A stretch of 64,000 bases of DNA from Dryas octopetala (taxonomy: Eukaryota; Streptophyta; Magnoliopsida; Rosales; Rosaceae). Under the pieces are notes generated by a model, which worked only from the letters and a program-made list of their open reading frames with translations, had not been told where the DNA came from and did not search any database. Both the position numbers and the translations under genes were made by a program. Below, in pieces: positions 26,412-37,701 of the stretch; positions within the stretch are counted from its first letter, which is position 1; each line of letters begins with the position of its first letter. The stretch covers positions 31,730,698-31,794,697 of the forward strand of contig OY992833.1 of the NCBI GenBank assembly GCA_963921425.1, in the 5' to 3' direction.

Positions 26412-26526
26412 TCAATTTCTAACAAATATGAACCAAACACAACACAGAAGATTCAGAAAGTTTATTCTATACATGTATGAGGGCCAATTCTGTGATAAAT
26501 ATTTACAACAGAACCAACTCTGAGAG

Positions 26527-26726
26527 NNNNNNNNNNNNNNNNNNNNNNNNNNNNNNNNNNNNNNNNNNNNNNNNNNNNNNNNNNNNNNNNNNNNNNNNNN
26601 NNNNNNNNNNNNNNNNNNNNNNNNNNNNNNNNNNNNNNNNNNNNNNNNNNNNNNNNNNNNNNNNNNNNNNNNNNNNNNNNNNNNNNNNNNNNNNNNNNNN
26701 NNNNNNNNNNNNNNNNNNNNNNNNNN
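26527..26726. other. Assembly gap (200 N)
   Basis: Exactly 200 N. A second gap in the window is also exactly 200 N, so this is probably a placeholder of unknown true length. It falls inside the PSKR1-like gene, where the membrane segment and kinase domain are expected. Confidence 0.95.
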
Positions 26727-28566
26727 AGCATGGTCGCCGCAAAGATTATTCCCTTCAAAGCTTGAATTTGGGAAGGTCCAAAACTGACCTCCTGTAGGGA
26801 TCAACCCATATAATTGATTGTCTGCAACATTAAACTTGGACAGAAAGCTGAGATTAACCAACGAAGGCGGTATTATCCCTGAAAGCTTGTTATGAGACAA
26901 ATCCAGGGTCTCTAAGCTAGTCATCCGAGATAAATTACTCGGAATTGGTCCTGATAGATTGTTGCATTTCAGATCCAAAACATGAAGCAATTTCAGGTTC
27001 CCAAACTCTGGCCAGATTGGTATTCCTTTTCTGGAAAAAAGGGAAATCAGGGGAAGGCTCCTCAATTGAGATTTTGCGATTAATGAGGCCCTGTAGTCCA
27101 GTTATACTTCTCGGTATCTCCCCAGTAAAAGAATTGTTTGATATGTCCAAGTAAAAGAGATTCCCAAAATCACCAAACCAGACTGGAATTCTTCCTTCCA
27201 AGCAGTTCCACGATAAATCCAACAACTGCAAATTGCTGCTCTTACTCAACCAATGGGGTATTGAACCTGTGAGCCTACAATTTGCAAGAATGAGAACCTT
27301 CAACTTTTCAAAATGAAGGGTTGGATCAGCAGGCAAATCTTCGCCATAGAAGTTCCAGGTGAGAACCAAAGTAGTTAGGTTCTGACAATTTTGTAAAATT
27401 TTAAGGGCAGATGAAAGATTATAAATGCTGGAATTTGAGAGTGAGAGGTAAGAGAGACTATGAAAATTCTTGAAGCTTTCTGGTATTTGGCCTCTTAAGT
27501 TGTTCCGGGCAAGATTTATATTATTCAAATGTCGACAAGAGGGAAGATTGGAAGGAATGGGCCCATCAAGCCGGTTAGAACCTAGATCAAGAGAGGCCAA
27601 ACTAGTCATTGCTGAACAATTAAGATCAATTGAACCCTCCAATGAATTGTTTCTCACATTAAGCAAAGAAAGAGTTGGGGAACTTGACAAGGAAGGGGGT
27701 ATCAGACCACTAAAATTATTTGAATGAGCAACAAAATACTTTAATCTTTCAAGGCTGTGGAAAACATCTGGGATAAATCCTGAAAACAAATTAGACGAGA
27801 TATCCAAACGAACAAGGTTGAGGTTACCAACTTCTTTGCTCAGCGGCCCAGAAAGCTTGTTATCTTGAAGGTTCAATCGGGTTAGTTTTTGCAGCTGAAA
27901 TATACCTTCAGGTACACCACCTGTGAGATAATTCATGCCCAGACAGAGGTCCTCCAAGAAACTACAATTGCCGAGACCTGGTGGGATATTACCAGAGAAG
28001 TAGTTCACAGCCAATTTCAGTACCCGAAGCTGAGTAGAATTGTCACATATGCTAGGTGGAAGGGAACCATTCAAAAAGTTTTGAGACATGTCAAGGGACT
28101 GGATTAAAGGTAAATCAATATCAACTGGAATGGGGCCAGAAAAGTCATTAGAGCTCAAGTCTAAGAGCTCTAAATTTGGCAAATGGAACAGCGAAACTGG
28201 AAGCGAGCCTTTGAGGAAATTATGAGAGAGGTTGAGGGCTCTAAGCTGGTACAAAGTGCCTAAAGATTCAGAGACATTGCCCACCAATCTTTTATTTGGA
28301 AGCTCCAACTTAACCACTCTATAGGTATCAATAGAATGGTTCAATCCAAGAGAGGATGAAGACTTGCAAGTGATGCCTGCCCATTTACAGCAATCAGACG
28401 AGAAATTGTCTCCCCACCTATCAATCACAGTTTCCAGACCTTTCTTGAAATCCCCCAATGCTTTCAAATCATTTGGATTGCATGTCAGGTTCTGAGAGCT
28501 CAAAACCCGAGCTTGGAAGCAAAATCCAATAACAATGATGACCACCCAGAAATCTTGAACACCCAT
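26727..28566 (-). pseudogene. Phytosulfokine receptor 1-like LRR receptor kinase, frameshifted, 3' part in gap
   Basis: PSKR1 is a plasma-membrane LRR receptor kinase that binds the sulfated peptide phytosulfokine. The start at 28566 (MGVQDFWVVIIVIGF) gives a signal peptide, then the LRR cap (SDCCKWAGITC) and about 17 LRRs. The diagnostic island domain follows (SYLSLSNSSIYNLSSALKI, then TTLVLTWNFYGEDLPADPT). The frame is open to 27022, ending EEPSPDFPFFQKRN. At 27021 it shifts: the other frame resumes directly at PIWPEFGNLKLLHVLDLK and runs through the last LRRs to SSFEGNNLCGDHA at the gap edge. Compared with PSKR1, about 27 residues and one reading-frame unit are missing at this point. The translated product would stop after a further 28 odd residues, giving a secreted truncated ectodomain. 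The membrane segment and kinase are not visible. Alternative: an assembly error beside the gap. Confidence 0.85.
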
Positions 28567-28855
28567 ATCAGAGAAACACACCCACAGTTGGGGAACAGAG
28601 AGAAATAAATGGAAGAGATAAGGAATGTACAATCAAGTAGCAGCAAAACCCTTGTCAAGAAGCACGATTTCTGAACTGGGTCTTCTTGTATCAAACATCA
28701 GAACTGAAGCACATACAAGGGGGTAAACAAAAAATCAAAATCAAATTAAGCAAAAACAAATAATGGGTTTTGTTGTATACTTGTATGTGAAGCATAAAAA
28801 CAAAGGAAGAACAAATGAGAAGGAAAAAGAAAAGGACAGACCTGTCAGATAGAAG

Positions 28856-28861
<6 letters not shown>

Positions 28862-28889
<28 letters not shown>
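28862..28889. repeat. GA microsatellite
   Basis: A (GA)n tract about 300 bp upstream of the PSKR1-like start codon, on the 5' side of that gene. GA repeats are common in plant 5'UTRs and promoters. Confidence 0.9.
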
Positions 28890-29402
28890 GTTGGCTTTGA
28901 GTCTTTCACTTCAAATACTCTTTCTGGTATGAATCAATCAAAGAATGAATGAAAGCTGTATGCGTTTCTCTTTTGCAGTTGTTAGCGATTTTCTGTTCAA
29001 TTTGGGCTGCGAGGCTATTGTATTGTGGTCAGTTTTTTTATGTGAACTCTGGTAAAGTGGTAACCGACTGTAGGTGGTGACCGGAAGAAGCCGGTTAGGT
29101 TCCAAAGAAAGAAAGTGGTGTAAGAGTGTATTCAATTGAGATTTTAATCGGGGGTGGGTTCGATTTGGCTCGGTTTTAGAGCTAAACTGTGAACTGAACC
29201 GATTACAAGGAATTGGTTCGATTTGATTTGGTTCTACCACTAAAATTATTCACAACCAAATCAAACAAAACCTAATCTCAACAGTTCGGTTCGATCGATT
29301 TACTCGGTTAAGAGGAGCTAAAAAGGGCAGGCAAGGAGACAAGTTGTCGGTGGTGGAGATAAAGAAGGAGGAGGAGGAATCACTTGCGAGTGTGGGACGG
29401 TG

Positions 29403-29658
29403 ATGGATCTGCAGGCCTTTCCGGAAGGATGCATAGCCAACATCATCTCCTTGATGACTCCTCGAGAATCGAGATGCGTGCATGCTCTCCGCAGTTTCCA
29501 CGAGTTTTCGATCAGCCTCTAAATCGTACACAGTTTGGGATGGATGCCTTCTGCTTGAGATCCACACCATCATATTTGCAACTGCAACTGCGCTTTTCTC
29601 TCCCAAATCTAAGAAGGACCTTTACCTCGCTCTCTGCGAAAACCCAGTTCTCATATAA
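29403..29658 (+). pseudogene. F-box protein PP2-B-like fragment, frameshifted
   Basis: PP2-B proteins are SCF ubiquitin-ligase adaptors with an N-terminal F-box and a C-terminal phloem-protein-2 lectin domain. Here the first frame reads MDLQAFPEGCIANIISLMTP, the F-box start (family pattern: LPEGCIANVLS, then TPRDACRLS). About 80 bp in, the frame shifts by +1 and continues LSAVSTSFRSASKSYTVWD, then PKSKKDLYLALCENPVLI, the standard next block of the family, and a TAA stop at 29656-29658. The lectin domain is absent. The fragment is therefore dead and 5'-only. It sits wholly inside the hAT-like element, which suggests capture by the transposon. Open frames on the opposite strand here are shadows. 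Confidence 0.82.
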
Positions 29659-29751
29659 GGGAGAGAGGGAATGAGTGAGACAAACAATTTGGGGGGGTAG
29701 GTTTCACTGATTTCGATTTGAGAGAGAAATGGAGAATGAGAGAAGGAAAGG

Positions 29752-29761
29752 GAGAGGGAGG

Positions 29762-29796
<35 letters not shown>

Positions 29797-29812
29797 TGTG
29801 TGTGTGTGAGTG
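29752..29812. repeat. Compound GA/GT microsatellite
   Basis: GGGA-rich sequence running into (GA)n and then (GT)n, inside the hAT-like element and downstream of the F-box fragment. It creates long false open frames on the minus strand. Confidence 0.9.
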
Positions 29813-30488
29813 AGTGAAGGAGACAATCGACAAGCGGCAGCTCGGGCTCGCACAGTCGCACTCACAGGGGATAAGAAAGGGAGAGTCGGTCTCGGTGACA
29901 CTTGAGAGAATGAGAGGGTCTGAGGGTGACTGGGTGAGAGAGTGAAACGCAGGGGAGTTAAGGGAAATAAATAGAAAAATAGCAAAACGACGTCATTTTC
30001 AATTAGCCTTCAGTTCGATTCTGTTAGTTTGGTTTTCTGAAGTTCAAAACCGAACCGACCATAAGGGATGGTCAGTTCGGTTCGATTTTTGGTCACCAAC
30101 CAATTTTTTTGGTTTGGTTCGAGTTGGTTCGGTCGGTTTTCAAACCAACTCCTAATTTTAATGGATTTTAAAAGAGTTATAGACTCCTGCAGATTTCATA
30201 AATTATATGGATTCTTATGGAATTCCATAAAATCTATCAAAATCTAAGAGAAAAATGTTGAAATTCTCATGGCCTTTGTTTTATGTTCAAAATCCACCAC
30301 TTAATGAAATCCTTTAAAATCCATGAGAGATTGAATACATCTAAATTTCTATGAAATTCTTAAAATTCTAAATTGAATACACCTGAATTTTTATGAAATT
30401 TTTAAAATTCTGAATTGAATACACTTATATTTTTATGAATTTTTAAATTCTTTTAAAATCTATTAGAATCCCAATTGAATACAACCCC

Positions 30489-31098
30489 GTTATATTTGGA
30501 CAGCAAGAGTGGGAGAGAAGTCAACAAGTAGGTTGTGACACGTGCATTCGGTCTTATAAGCTATGCTGGTTTCAGCCTGAGCGTGGTCCGCCTTTATCAA
30601 ATTTCACAGTTGGGCACTTGAGGTTGCCTAACATATAGCTTTTTTTTTTAATTATATCCTTGGCACTCCATTTCTATTTTTTTAGACTTGGAAAATGGCA
30701 ACAAATTAAATTACACTCCATCTTCATTTATATAATTTTTTTTAGAGAAACTATTCAAACTTTGAACCGAAAAATATTACTAGATCAATTTACTTTGTCA
30801 CAATTTTATGTACATCTAGATTTAAGACGAAGCTCAAATGATAAAACCATTTTCAAATCTTGTTGTAAGAGAAAACACACAAAAAGAGAGAGAGAGAAAG
30901 TAGAAATCATCCATGACATAATCAAAGATGGAGACACTGAGTATATAACTTTATAGTTCATAGTTGAATGAGATTTACCTTCAATTCTCAAAGCTCAACC
31001 AATTAAGTATACTATATTCCACACTCAATAAAGTTTGTGCTATTCGGTTTGACTACATTAAATTAACAAGTTTTTTCGTGAATATGAACTGAAATGTC

Positions 31099-31138
<40 letters not shown>

Positions 31139-31657
31139 TTTCATTTCTTCTTTAGGTTAGGTGAAGAATTAATTCAAATTTGAACTAGCTAGCTAGAGAA
31201 CTCCAATGTCAACGTACTATAAATCACTATGGACGATTGGACGATGACCCATTGTCCAAATCCATGTCCACATGCAGTTTTAAAGAAATCGGACAATAGT
31301 TGAAAAATAGTGGCTATCAATTCGCCTGCCGTGTACAAACCACGTACAGTTGAAATTATAGACCAACAGTGATATATATAGCCGGAGACTGGGCTCTAGC
31401 TACTAATTAACGATTCTCCTATATAGTAACAATAATAATAAGTAATATTCAATCACAACAACAAGGTTAGAAAGATATATAATACAACAACAGTGATCCA
31501 ACATTTTTTGTAAATATAACTAATTAAAAAGAGAAAAATGTGTGATCTAGTTTACATTTTAAATAATGCAATCTAAAAATAGAGAATGAGGTAATTTATT
31601 TTTTCGACAAAAAACAAGTAAAAATAAATAAAAAACAAGGTGAAGGGACACCCTATA
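30489..31657. other. Intergenic, AT-rich
   Basis: No gene recognised. Contains a 34-bp AT microsatellite at 31102-31135. Otherwise featureless AT-rich DNA between two transposon clusters. Confidence 0.55.
31102..31135. repeat. AT microsatellite
   Basis: An uninterrupted (AT)n tract in intergenic DNA. Confidence 0.9.
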
Positions 31658-32718
31658 AATGAACGGTTTCATCGAAAATATTTTGTTCGTCCATTTATTT
31701 GATCAAAGTTAGATAGGCAAATGATTTCCGATTTGGCTAATTTTTTGCAAGGATGATCTATCAATAGAGATGTAAAAAATGAATGGTTCAGATTGACACA
31801 AAACGACTTGTGTGGGCCTCAATAGGGTATACCTCAACATAAATAAGTTGAGGTATACCTCAATAGAAGGAGTCTGTATACAGGCTCCTTCTATTGAGGT
31901 ATACCTCAACTTATTTATGTTGAGGTATGACTTTGTTGGGGCCCACACGAGTCGTTTTGTGACGATCCGAACCGTTCGCAAGGATCATCTTCATTGATAG
32001 ATCATCCTTGCAAAATATTAGTCAAATCTGAAATCATTTGTCTATCTAACTTTGATAAAACAAATGAACGGTTTCATCGAAAATATTTTGTTCGTCCATT
32101 TATTTGATCAAAGTTAGATAGGCAAATGATTTCCGATTTGGCTAATTTTTTGCAAGGATGATCTATCAATAGAGATGTAAAAAATGAATGGTTCGGATTG
32201 ACACAAAACGACTCGTGTGGGCCTCAATAGGGTATACCTCAACATAAATAAGTTGAGGTATACCTCAACAGAAGGAGTCTGTATATATATATATATATAT
32301 ACAGGCTCCTTCTGTTGAGGTATACCTCAACTTATTTATGTTGAGGTATGACCTTGTTGGGGCCCACACGAGTCCTTTTGTGTCGATCCGAACCGTTCGC
32401 AAGGATCATCTTCATTGATAGATCATCCTTGCAAAAAATTAGCCAAATCGGAAATCATTTGCCTATCTAACTTTGATAAAACAAATGGACGGTTTTATCG
32501 AAAATATTTGGTTCGTCCATTTATTTGATCAAAGTTAGATAGGCAAATGATTTCCGATTTGGCTAATTTTTTGCAAGGATGATCTATCTATGGAGATGTA
32601 AAAATTGAACGGTTCAGATCGACACAAAAGGACTCGTGTGGGCCCCAACAAGGTATACCTCAACATAAATAAGTTGTGGTATACCTCAACAGAAGGAGCC
32701 TGTATATATATATATATG
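31658..32718. mobile_element. Array of two and a half palindromic MITE-like units
   Basis: The head sequence AAATGAACGGTTTCATCGAA recurs at 31658, 32062 and, as AAATGGACGGTTTTATCGAA, at 32483. The spacing is 404 and 421 bp. Each unit is a long palindrome: GATCAAAGTTAGATAGGCAA, GCAAGGATGATCTATC, ACGACTCGTGTGGGCC and GGTATACCTCAAC on the left arm return in reverse order on the right arm. The centre is GGAGTCTGTATACAGGCTCC in unit 1, expanded by a TA microsatellite in unit 2. Unit 3 stops at its TA centre (about 32718), so only its left arm remains. No coding sense; both strands give the same fragments. Confidence 0.85.
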
Positions 32719-35700
32719 CAACAATGGTTATAAGAATGTGTATACTTTGGACAAATTGGATACGTCAAACAACCAGGATTGGAAAGCAAACTTTGATATG
32801 GTAACAGTCATAAAGTTGGAAGTCATTTATAATTTTATAATCCATTTAACTTAGTTTCAATTCTTTTCCTCTTTTGCTGGTAAACGTAAATCCATATGAA
32901 TTTTGAACTAATTTTCATATATAAATATATTCTTTATTTTCTTTGTATATATGTACATCAATTACGGTGGCTCACCTCAAATCAATCAATGGAATTGAGA
33001 ACAACAACCCCAATCCCTGTAATTTGGTTGCCTTGTATAATATTCCACCGTTTTATATGCTAATCAAACGTCTTCTTTCTTTTTTAGGGTTTTTTTAATG
33101 AACCAAAATCAACACCACGAGCTTTCGGCTGGAAACGCGGCTTTGAAAAGAGAAGAAAACAACCCAATATTCCATGATACAGCATACGATTAACCATTCT
33201 TATTTATTGCTTGGCAATAAACAGAATGCATTAATTAATCTGATAATCAGTACTTATTAGTAATTCTGATAATTAAATAAATATGATAAGAATAATAATT
33301 CTTATGTAACAGGAAGTGTACGTGTTACGTGAAAGTTATTCTCAATAAAAATAATGGTGAAGTCATGAGCTAGCGAAAATTTGAGACTCGTGTTTTAATG
33401 GGAATAGTCAAATATGTATGTCTCAAATCTCTCATTCTCGAATTTTCAATAGACAAACATACGTACAATGATACAAACTGACAACAAGAGAATTAATATA
33501 TAGTCAAATATAAGCAGCAGATAGGGACATAGTCACATATATATAACATTTGGGTTCGTAGTTCAAACACAGGGGTCCCAGCTATGGAGGATCTTGTGGT
33601 GGCCCACAGAAGGAGGCAACAGTTGACTCTACATTAACCATTGAAGTTCCAGATTAAGTGATCATACATTCGTACGTAACTTTGTCGTATTTTGTTGACA
33701 TATATAATAAACCTAAAATTTATATCACAGTCGGCTCACGCGGTCACGCCGCAGTAGTGTGAAACCATGCATGCATTGCGACTCAAATAACTTAGAAAAT
33801 GAATGAGAATCGGAGAAGAATTCGGGTTAGGGTGTACTTATTAATTTTTCAGTTTTTCAGTTTTTCAGTTTTATGTTCTTAATTGAGATTTTGATTTCTA
33901 AGTTGGTTTGAGGTTGGGTGATAGATTGAAAGACTTTAAACATGTTTTTAGTAGCCTAAAAAATTGATTTGAGGTGTTAAACTCAAAGGAAATTGAAGTT
34001 GGAAGAAGTTTCGGGTAGTCTACTTTATGATCATTTATCTCGAGTTTTATAGCTCTGTTCTGAATGTTTTTTATATGGTTGTAAAGAGGATATTTATAAC
34101 TTCAAAATTAGTATAAGATTGTTGAATTTGGTTGAGATTTGATAGGTTAAAAGTTTGATCAAAATTAAGTAGAAAAATTGGAAAACATAGGACAAAATAT
34201 ATCATTTTGCCCCTCTATTTAACGTATGTTTATGACATTTTAACATAATGGACCAAAATAACAATCATCAGATAGTTCATGGATCAAAATGACAAAAAAA
34301 AAGTGTGGACCAAATCGAGACAAAGTAAACAATTAGTGGACCAAATTGATAATTTCCTCTTATTTTTTTTATCAACTACAAAAATTGAATTTGTCTCCAT
34401 GGATCCCTGAACACATGTATCCTATTTTGAAGATAATCACATGTATGATTTCTCTTGGCAACAACTCACATGTCTCATATCATACTTAATTAAAGGGCTA
34501 GGACACATGTATCCTTCTTTACTATTAATTGCCCTCTAATCAAATCAGTTCATTTTTGTCTTGTGATAATCTTGAACTACTTGCATGATTCCATATGCCT
34601 GGCGCTCTTTCAAATTAATATCCTTCCCTTCTTTTTGCCACTAACTAATTACTTTTTAATTATATTCATAGTTGGGGTTTGTAACTCCTATAGTACTCAA
34701 GATATATCATGAATTCAAATTCCACTCTTTAAACTCTCTTGATAAAAAGACGAAAATAATAATATCCTTAAAAAAATACATATATACCAATGCCTGCATG
34801 TAGTTTAATTAGGGTCTGCAGCACTAGTTTGTCCACCAAAATATTAATTAATTCATATTAATCTTACTTAAAAGTCTTGCATTTTTCATTTCCTATAGTT
34901 GATTCTGCTGAAATGTGAATCATAAAATCGATGGTGTCATGATATAGATGAGAATGGTCCATGTTAAGTATATAAGACTCGACGTGGATGCCTATCTAGG
35001 TAGCTAGCTATCATCCGAAGAAGAAATATTAGGCAAATTAACAGCCATGCATTACCCGACCCCTTAAAATTCATGAATGTTTTAGACCAAAAAAAAAGAA
35101 ACAAATTCATGGATGTTCTTCCCCACTGATAAGGATAGCCAGTGGCGGATCCAGAAATTAACTATTATGGGGGCAAGATTAAGATGTCAAAGATTAACAA
35201 TGGTGGAGACTGGTAATGGAGAGCCAGCAGGGCAGCAGGGGTTCAGGTCTGTGCGCAGGGGCAGAGGTTCAAATTTCACTAGTTTGTTTAATTAATTTGC
35301 CAAAACGACGTCGTTTTGGCAAATTTAGAATTTTTTTTTTAAAAGCCCATATGTATGATGCATCTCACGTGTTGCAAATTCAGCCTTTCCCTTCCTATGT
35401 TCAGACTGTTCTGGTTCTTCCTATTTTTGCCCCTGTCAGCCATGGCTACCACCAAGAGTCTTGGTTTATTCATGAGGTCAAGAATTTTTATCAAACCAAG
35501 CATTTCTAGGTTCATGGGGTCAGTGACCCCATTGACCCCCACTGTAGACCCGCTCCTGAGGACAGCACAGGTAACATGTCATAAGTGTACCTACCAATAT
35601 ACATGTTTGACTACTTAAATAAACTTCGATCCAAGACTAGCTAGTGCCTAGTGGGTTATGTTGTGGGAAACAAATGGCAACATCCACATCCCAATTATAT

Positions 35701-37701
35701 AGGATTATATCCCATTATCGATCCAAGCTAGATGGGATGGAGATCGATAATGCATGTAAATCCTACATTCCTAGCTACGTGGCCTTCTGCCCTCCTCAAT
35801 TCTCAATCCCTCATGATGCATGGAGCACTAATCAATTAATTACTACAACCAACTCATAATATGTATATATATAATATTATCTCTTTATTTAATTTACAGT
35901 GAAGATTAAAAGTTGATCACCCACTACAAGTTACCTTCCAGTTGGCCGACCGGATTTAAACGACGTGGCATTGTGGAATGCCATGTGGCAAATCGTTAAA
36001 TGATCGATGATTTCCAAACTAAATAATCTATATTATCTACCATGTTCATGGAGAAGGGTAATCTGTAAGAAAGTTTCCTCATCTTCTCACCAATCATATA
36101 TAGAGTTATATATAGAGAATCGACCCATACTTGTTTATGTATGCAATGGGATATTGGACCTGGGCTTGAAACTTTTTTTTTTTTTTGGCAAATTACCTGG
36201 GCTTGAAACTACTTGGCTCTTCTTGTTTACAGTTTAGATCGTATGGTAGCTCCTGGTTAGCCCAGGTCCACCAAAACTTGAAAATAAAAAAAACCATCAG
36301 GTTATTGGGACTTAAGATCATATCTAATATCCATCTGGGCTATATATGGTCATTGCCCCTTTGGATTGAGTGATTTGAGCTGAGTGGATTTGAATTTGGA
36401 GAGCCCAAATCCAAATCTTGTGTAAAAATTGGACTTGGATTTGGCCCAATATCATCCAGAACAATTGGAACTTAAAACCACTCTTCTTTTTGGGCCAGAA
36501 CAATTCCAACAACAGTAGCTTTTCAAAAGGTTTTATATCAATAAATTATTTCTCCATCATGCCTAATAATGTTTTCATGTATTAGGTAACAAGCATAATT
36601 TACTTTCTCTATAAAATAAAAAAAATAAAAAATCCATATAAGGCAGTGCTATTCGCATGAGTGCAAATAAAATTGCCATAATGATGTTATTATAGTAAGT
36701 GCATAGTCATGCTTTATTGTACGTGCAAATAACGCTTCCCATTGATGTACATAATAACTTGAATTTGGATTAATTGATTAATGCTTCAATAGATTACATT
36801 TCTGTTTTTTGAAATTCAAATTTGAAACCTTTCTAAAATTAGTTAATATTAGTTCATTGAACATTTGACAAATATCCAAACCATTTGCAGATTTATTAGC
36901 TCAGCAGGCCACAAAACTTATTAAGTTATTATCTTGAAATTGAATGCTGAATCAGCCAAAATGTATCATAAGAAAGTCCAAAGTCAAATTGAAAAGTCAA
37001 AACCAAAACCAAGGATTTAAGGTCAGGAAGTTATTATGTGGACCTGTTCTAGGGTGCCGCTTGGACTCTTGACGTGTCAACTGAACCAGTCTCGGACACA
37101 CCTCGATGCTTTCTAATCACGATTATGAACCTAGATTAACGGCAATCCTAACGAATAACGATCCCCTGCTGCATTTACATAAATGGCCTGCCTGCCAACC
37201 CCTATGATTCACATACAAATGTACAAACAAGGCTACCAGCAGCAGCAGATCTGACTTTCAGACTTAGGAGCCAGAGTGGGGGCATTATGGTAGTTACCCC
37301 CAAACACCAATCCAAAATTCCAAAATTTTCAAACTCATATATTACGGTTTAAGTGGGACCCAAGATATTTATTAGATTGGGCCGGCGACCCAGTATCTGA
37401 ACCAAAAGACTCCAAATCTCTGGACGTATTTGACCTCTTCTTGTCTTGCAAAATATTAATTTATTATTATTCCATAAACCTCTGCCATTTCCTCCATAAA
37501 ACCTCTCTCCGATTCCATCGTCCCCTCTCAAACCCCATCCCATTCCCTTTGCTTTCTTCGCTTCTCTTTTGTCCCCTCTCCCTCTCCCTCTCCCCACTTT
37601 TATGGCTCCGTCGCCTTAGGGTTTTCTGTTTTTCTTCTTCTCTTCTTCTAAAACAAAAAACAGAAAACAATTACTATTTCCTAAGGCAACAAAACAAGCC
37701 T
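32719..37701. other. Gene-poor intergenic region, 5 kb
   Basis: No gene is supported. Items seen: a 32-bp palindrome at 35294-35325; a possible degraded element at about 35139-35573 opening CAGTGGCGGATCCAG and closing near GACCCGCTCCTGAGG; a duplicated CCTGGGCTTGAAACT near 36,160 and 36,200; and a stretch near 34,200-34,360 with repeated GGACCAAA motifs that looks like an eroded MITE. The last few hundred bases before 37702 should be the promoter and C/T-rich 5'UTR of the glutaredoxin-DEP-DUF547 gene. Confidence 0.5.
35294..35325. repeat. Perfect 32-bp palindrome
   Basis: The arms meet at AAAACGACGTCGTTTT and extend to AATTTG on the left and CAAATT on the right with no mismatch. The core AACGACGTCGTT contains the TGACGTCA-like ACGT centre used by plant bZIP factors, but also recurs in plant transposons; a related AAAACGACGTCATTTT occurs at about 29983 inside the hAT-like element. 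Confidence 0.85.

Larger units (their letters stand above)
29149..30154. mobile_element. hAT-like non-autonomous element carrying a captured gene fragment
   Basis: A 1,006-bp insertion flanked by a perfect 8-bp direct repeat ATTTTAAT (29141-29148 and 30155-30162); hAT transposons make 8-bp duplications. The termini are short and imperfect: CGGGGGTGGGTTCG on the left, TAGGAGTTGGTTTG on the right (reverse complement). Both subterminal regions are rich in GGTTCGGTT / AACCGAACC motifs, typical of plant hAT MITEs. The interior contains a PP2-B F-box pseudogene fragment (29403-29658) and a GA/GT simple-repeat block. No transposase is present. Confidence 0.72.
29121..30488. mobile_element. Outer MITE, split by an inner hAT-like insertion
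   Basis: The left end (GTGTATTCAATTGAGATT from 29126) mirrors the right end (reverse complement TTGTATTCAATTGGGATT, ending near 30486). When the inner element and one copy of its duplication (ATTTTAAT) are removed, the left arm continues in register as TTTTAATGGATTTTAAAAGA. This matches the reversed right arm TCTAATAGATTTTAAAAGA. The right part, 30163-30488, is AT-rich with repeated AAATTCTAAATTGAATACAC motifs. It is a non-coding inverted-repeat transposon; its target-site duplication is not clear. Confidence 0.7.

Noticed and set aside
29622..29985. Minus-strand frames rich in Ser-Leu and Thr-His repeats
   Set aside because: Translation of GA/GT microsatellite DNA inside the hAT-like element.
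35139..35573. Possible transposon with CAGTGGCGGATCCAG end
   Set aside because: The opposite end does not form a clean inverted repeat and no target duplication is readable, so it is only mentioned as intergenic content.
37441..37701. In-frame upstream extension of the glutaredoxin-DEP-DUF547 protein
   Set aside because: The extension translates a C/T-rich leader (Pro/Leu/Ser/Arg-rich); the ATG at 37702 starts a typical acidic plant N-terminus.
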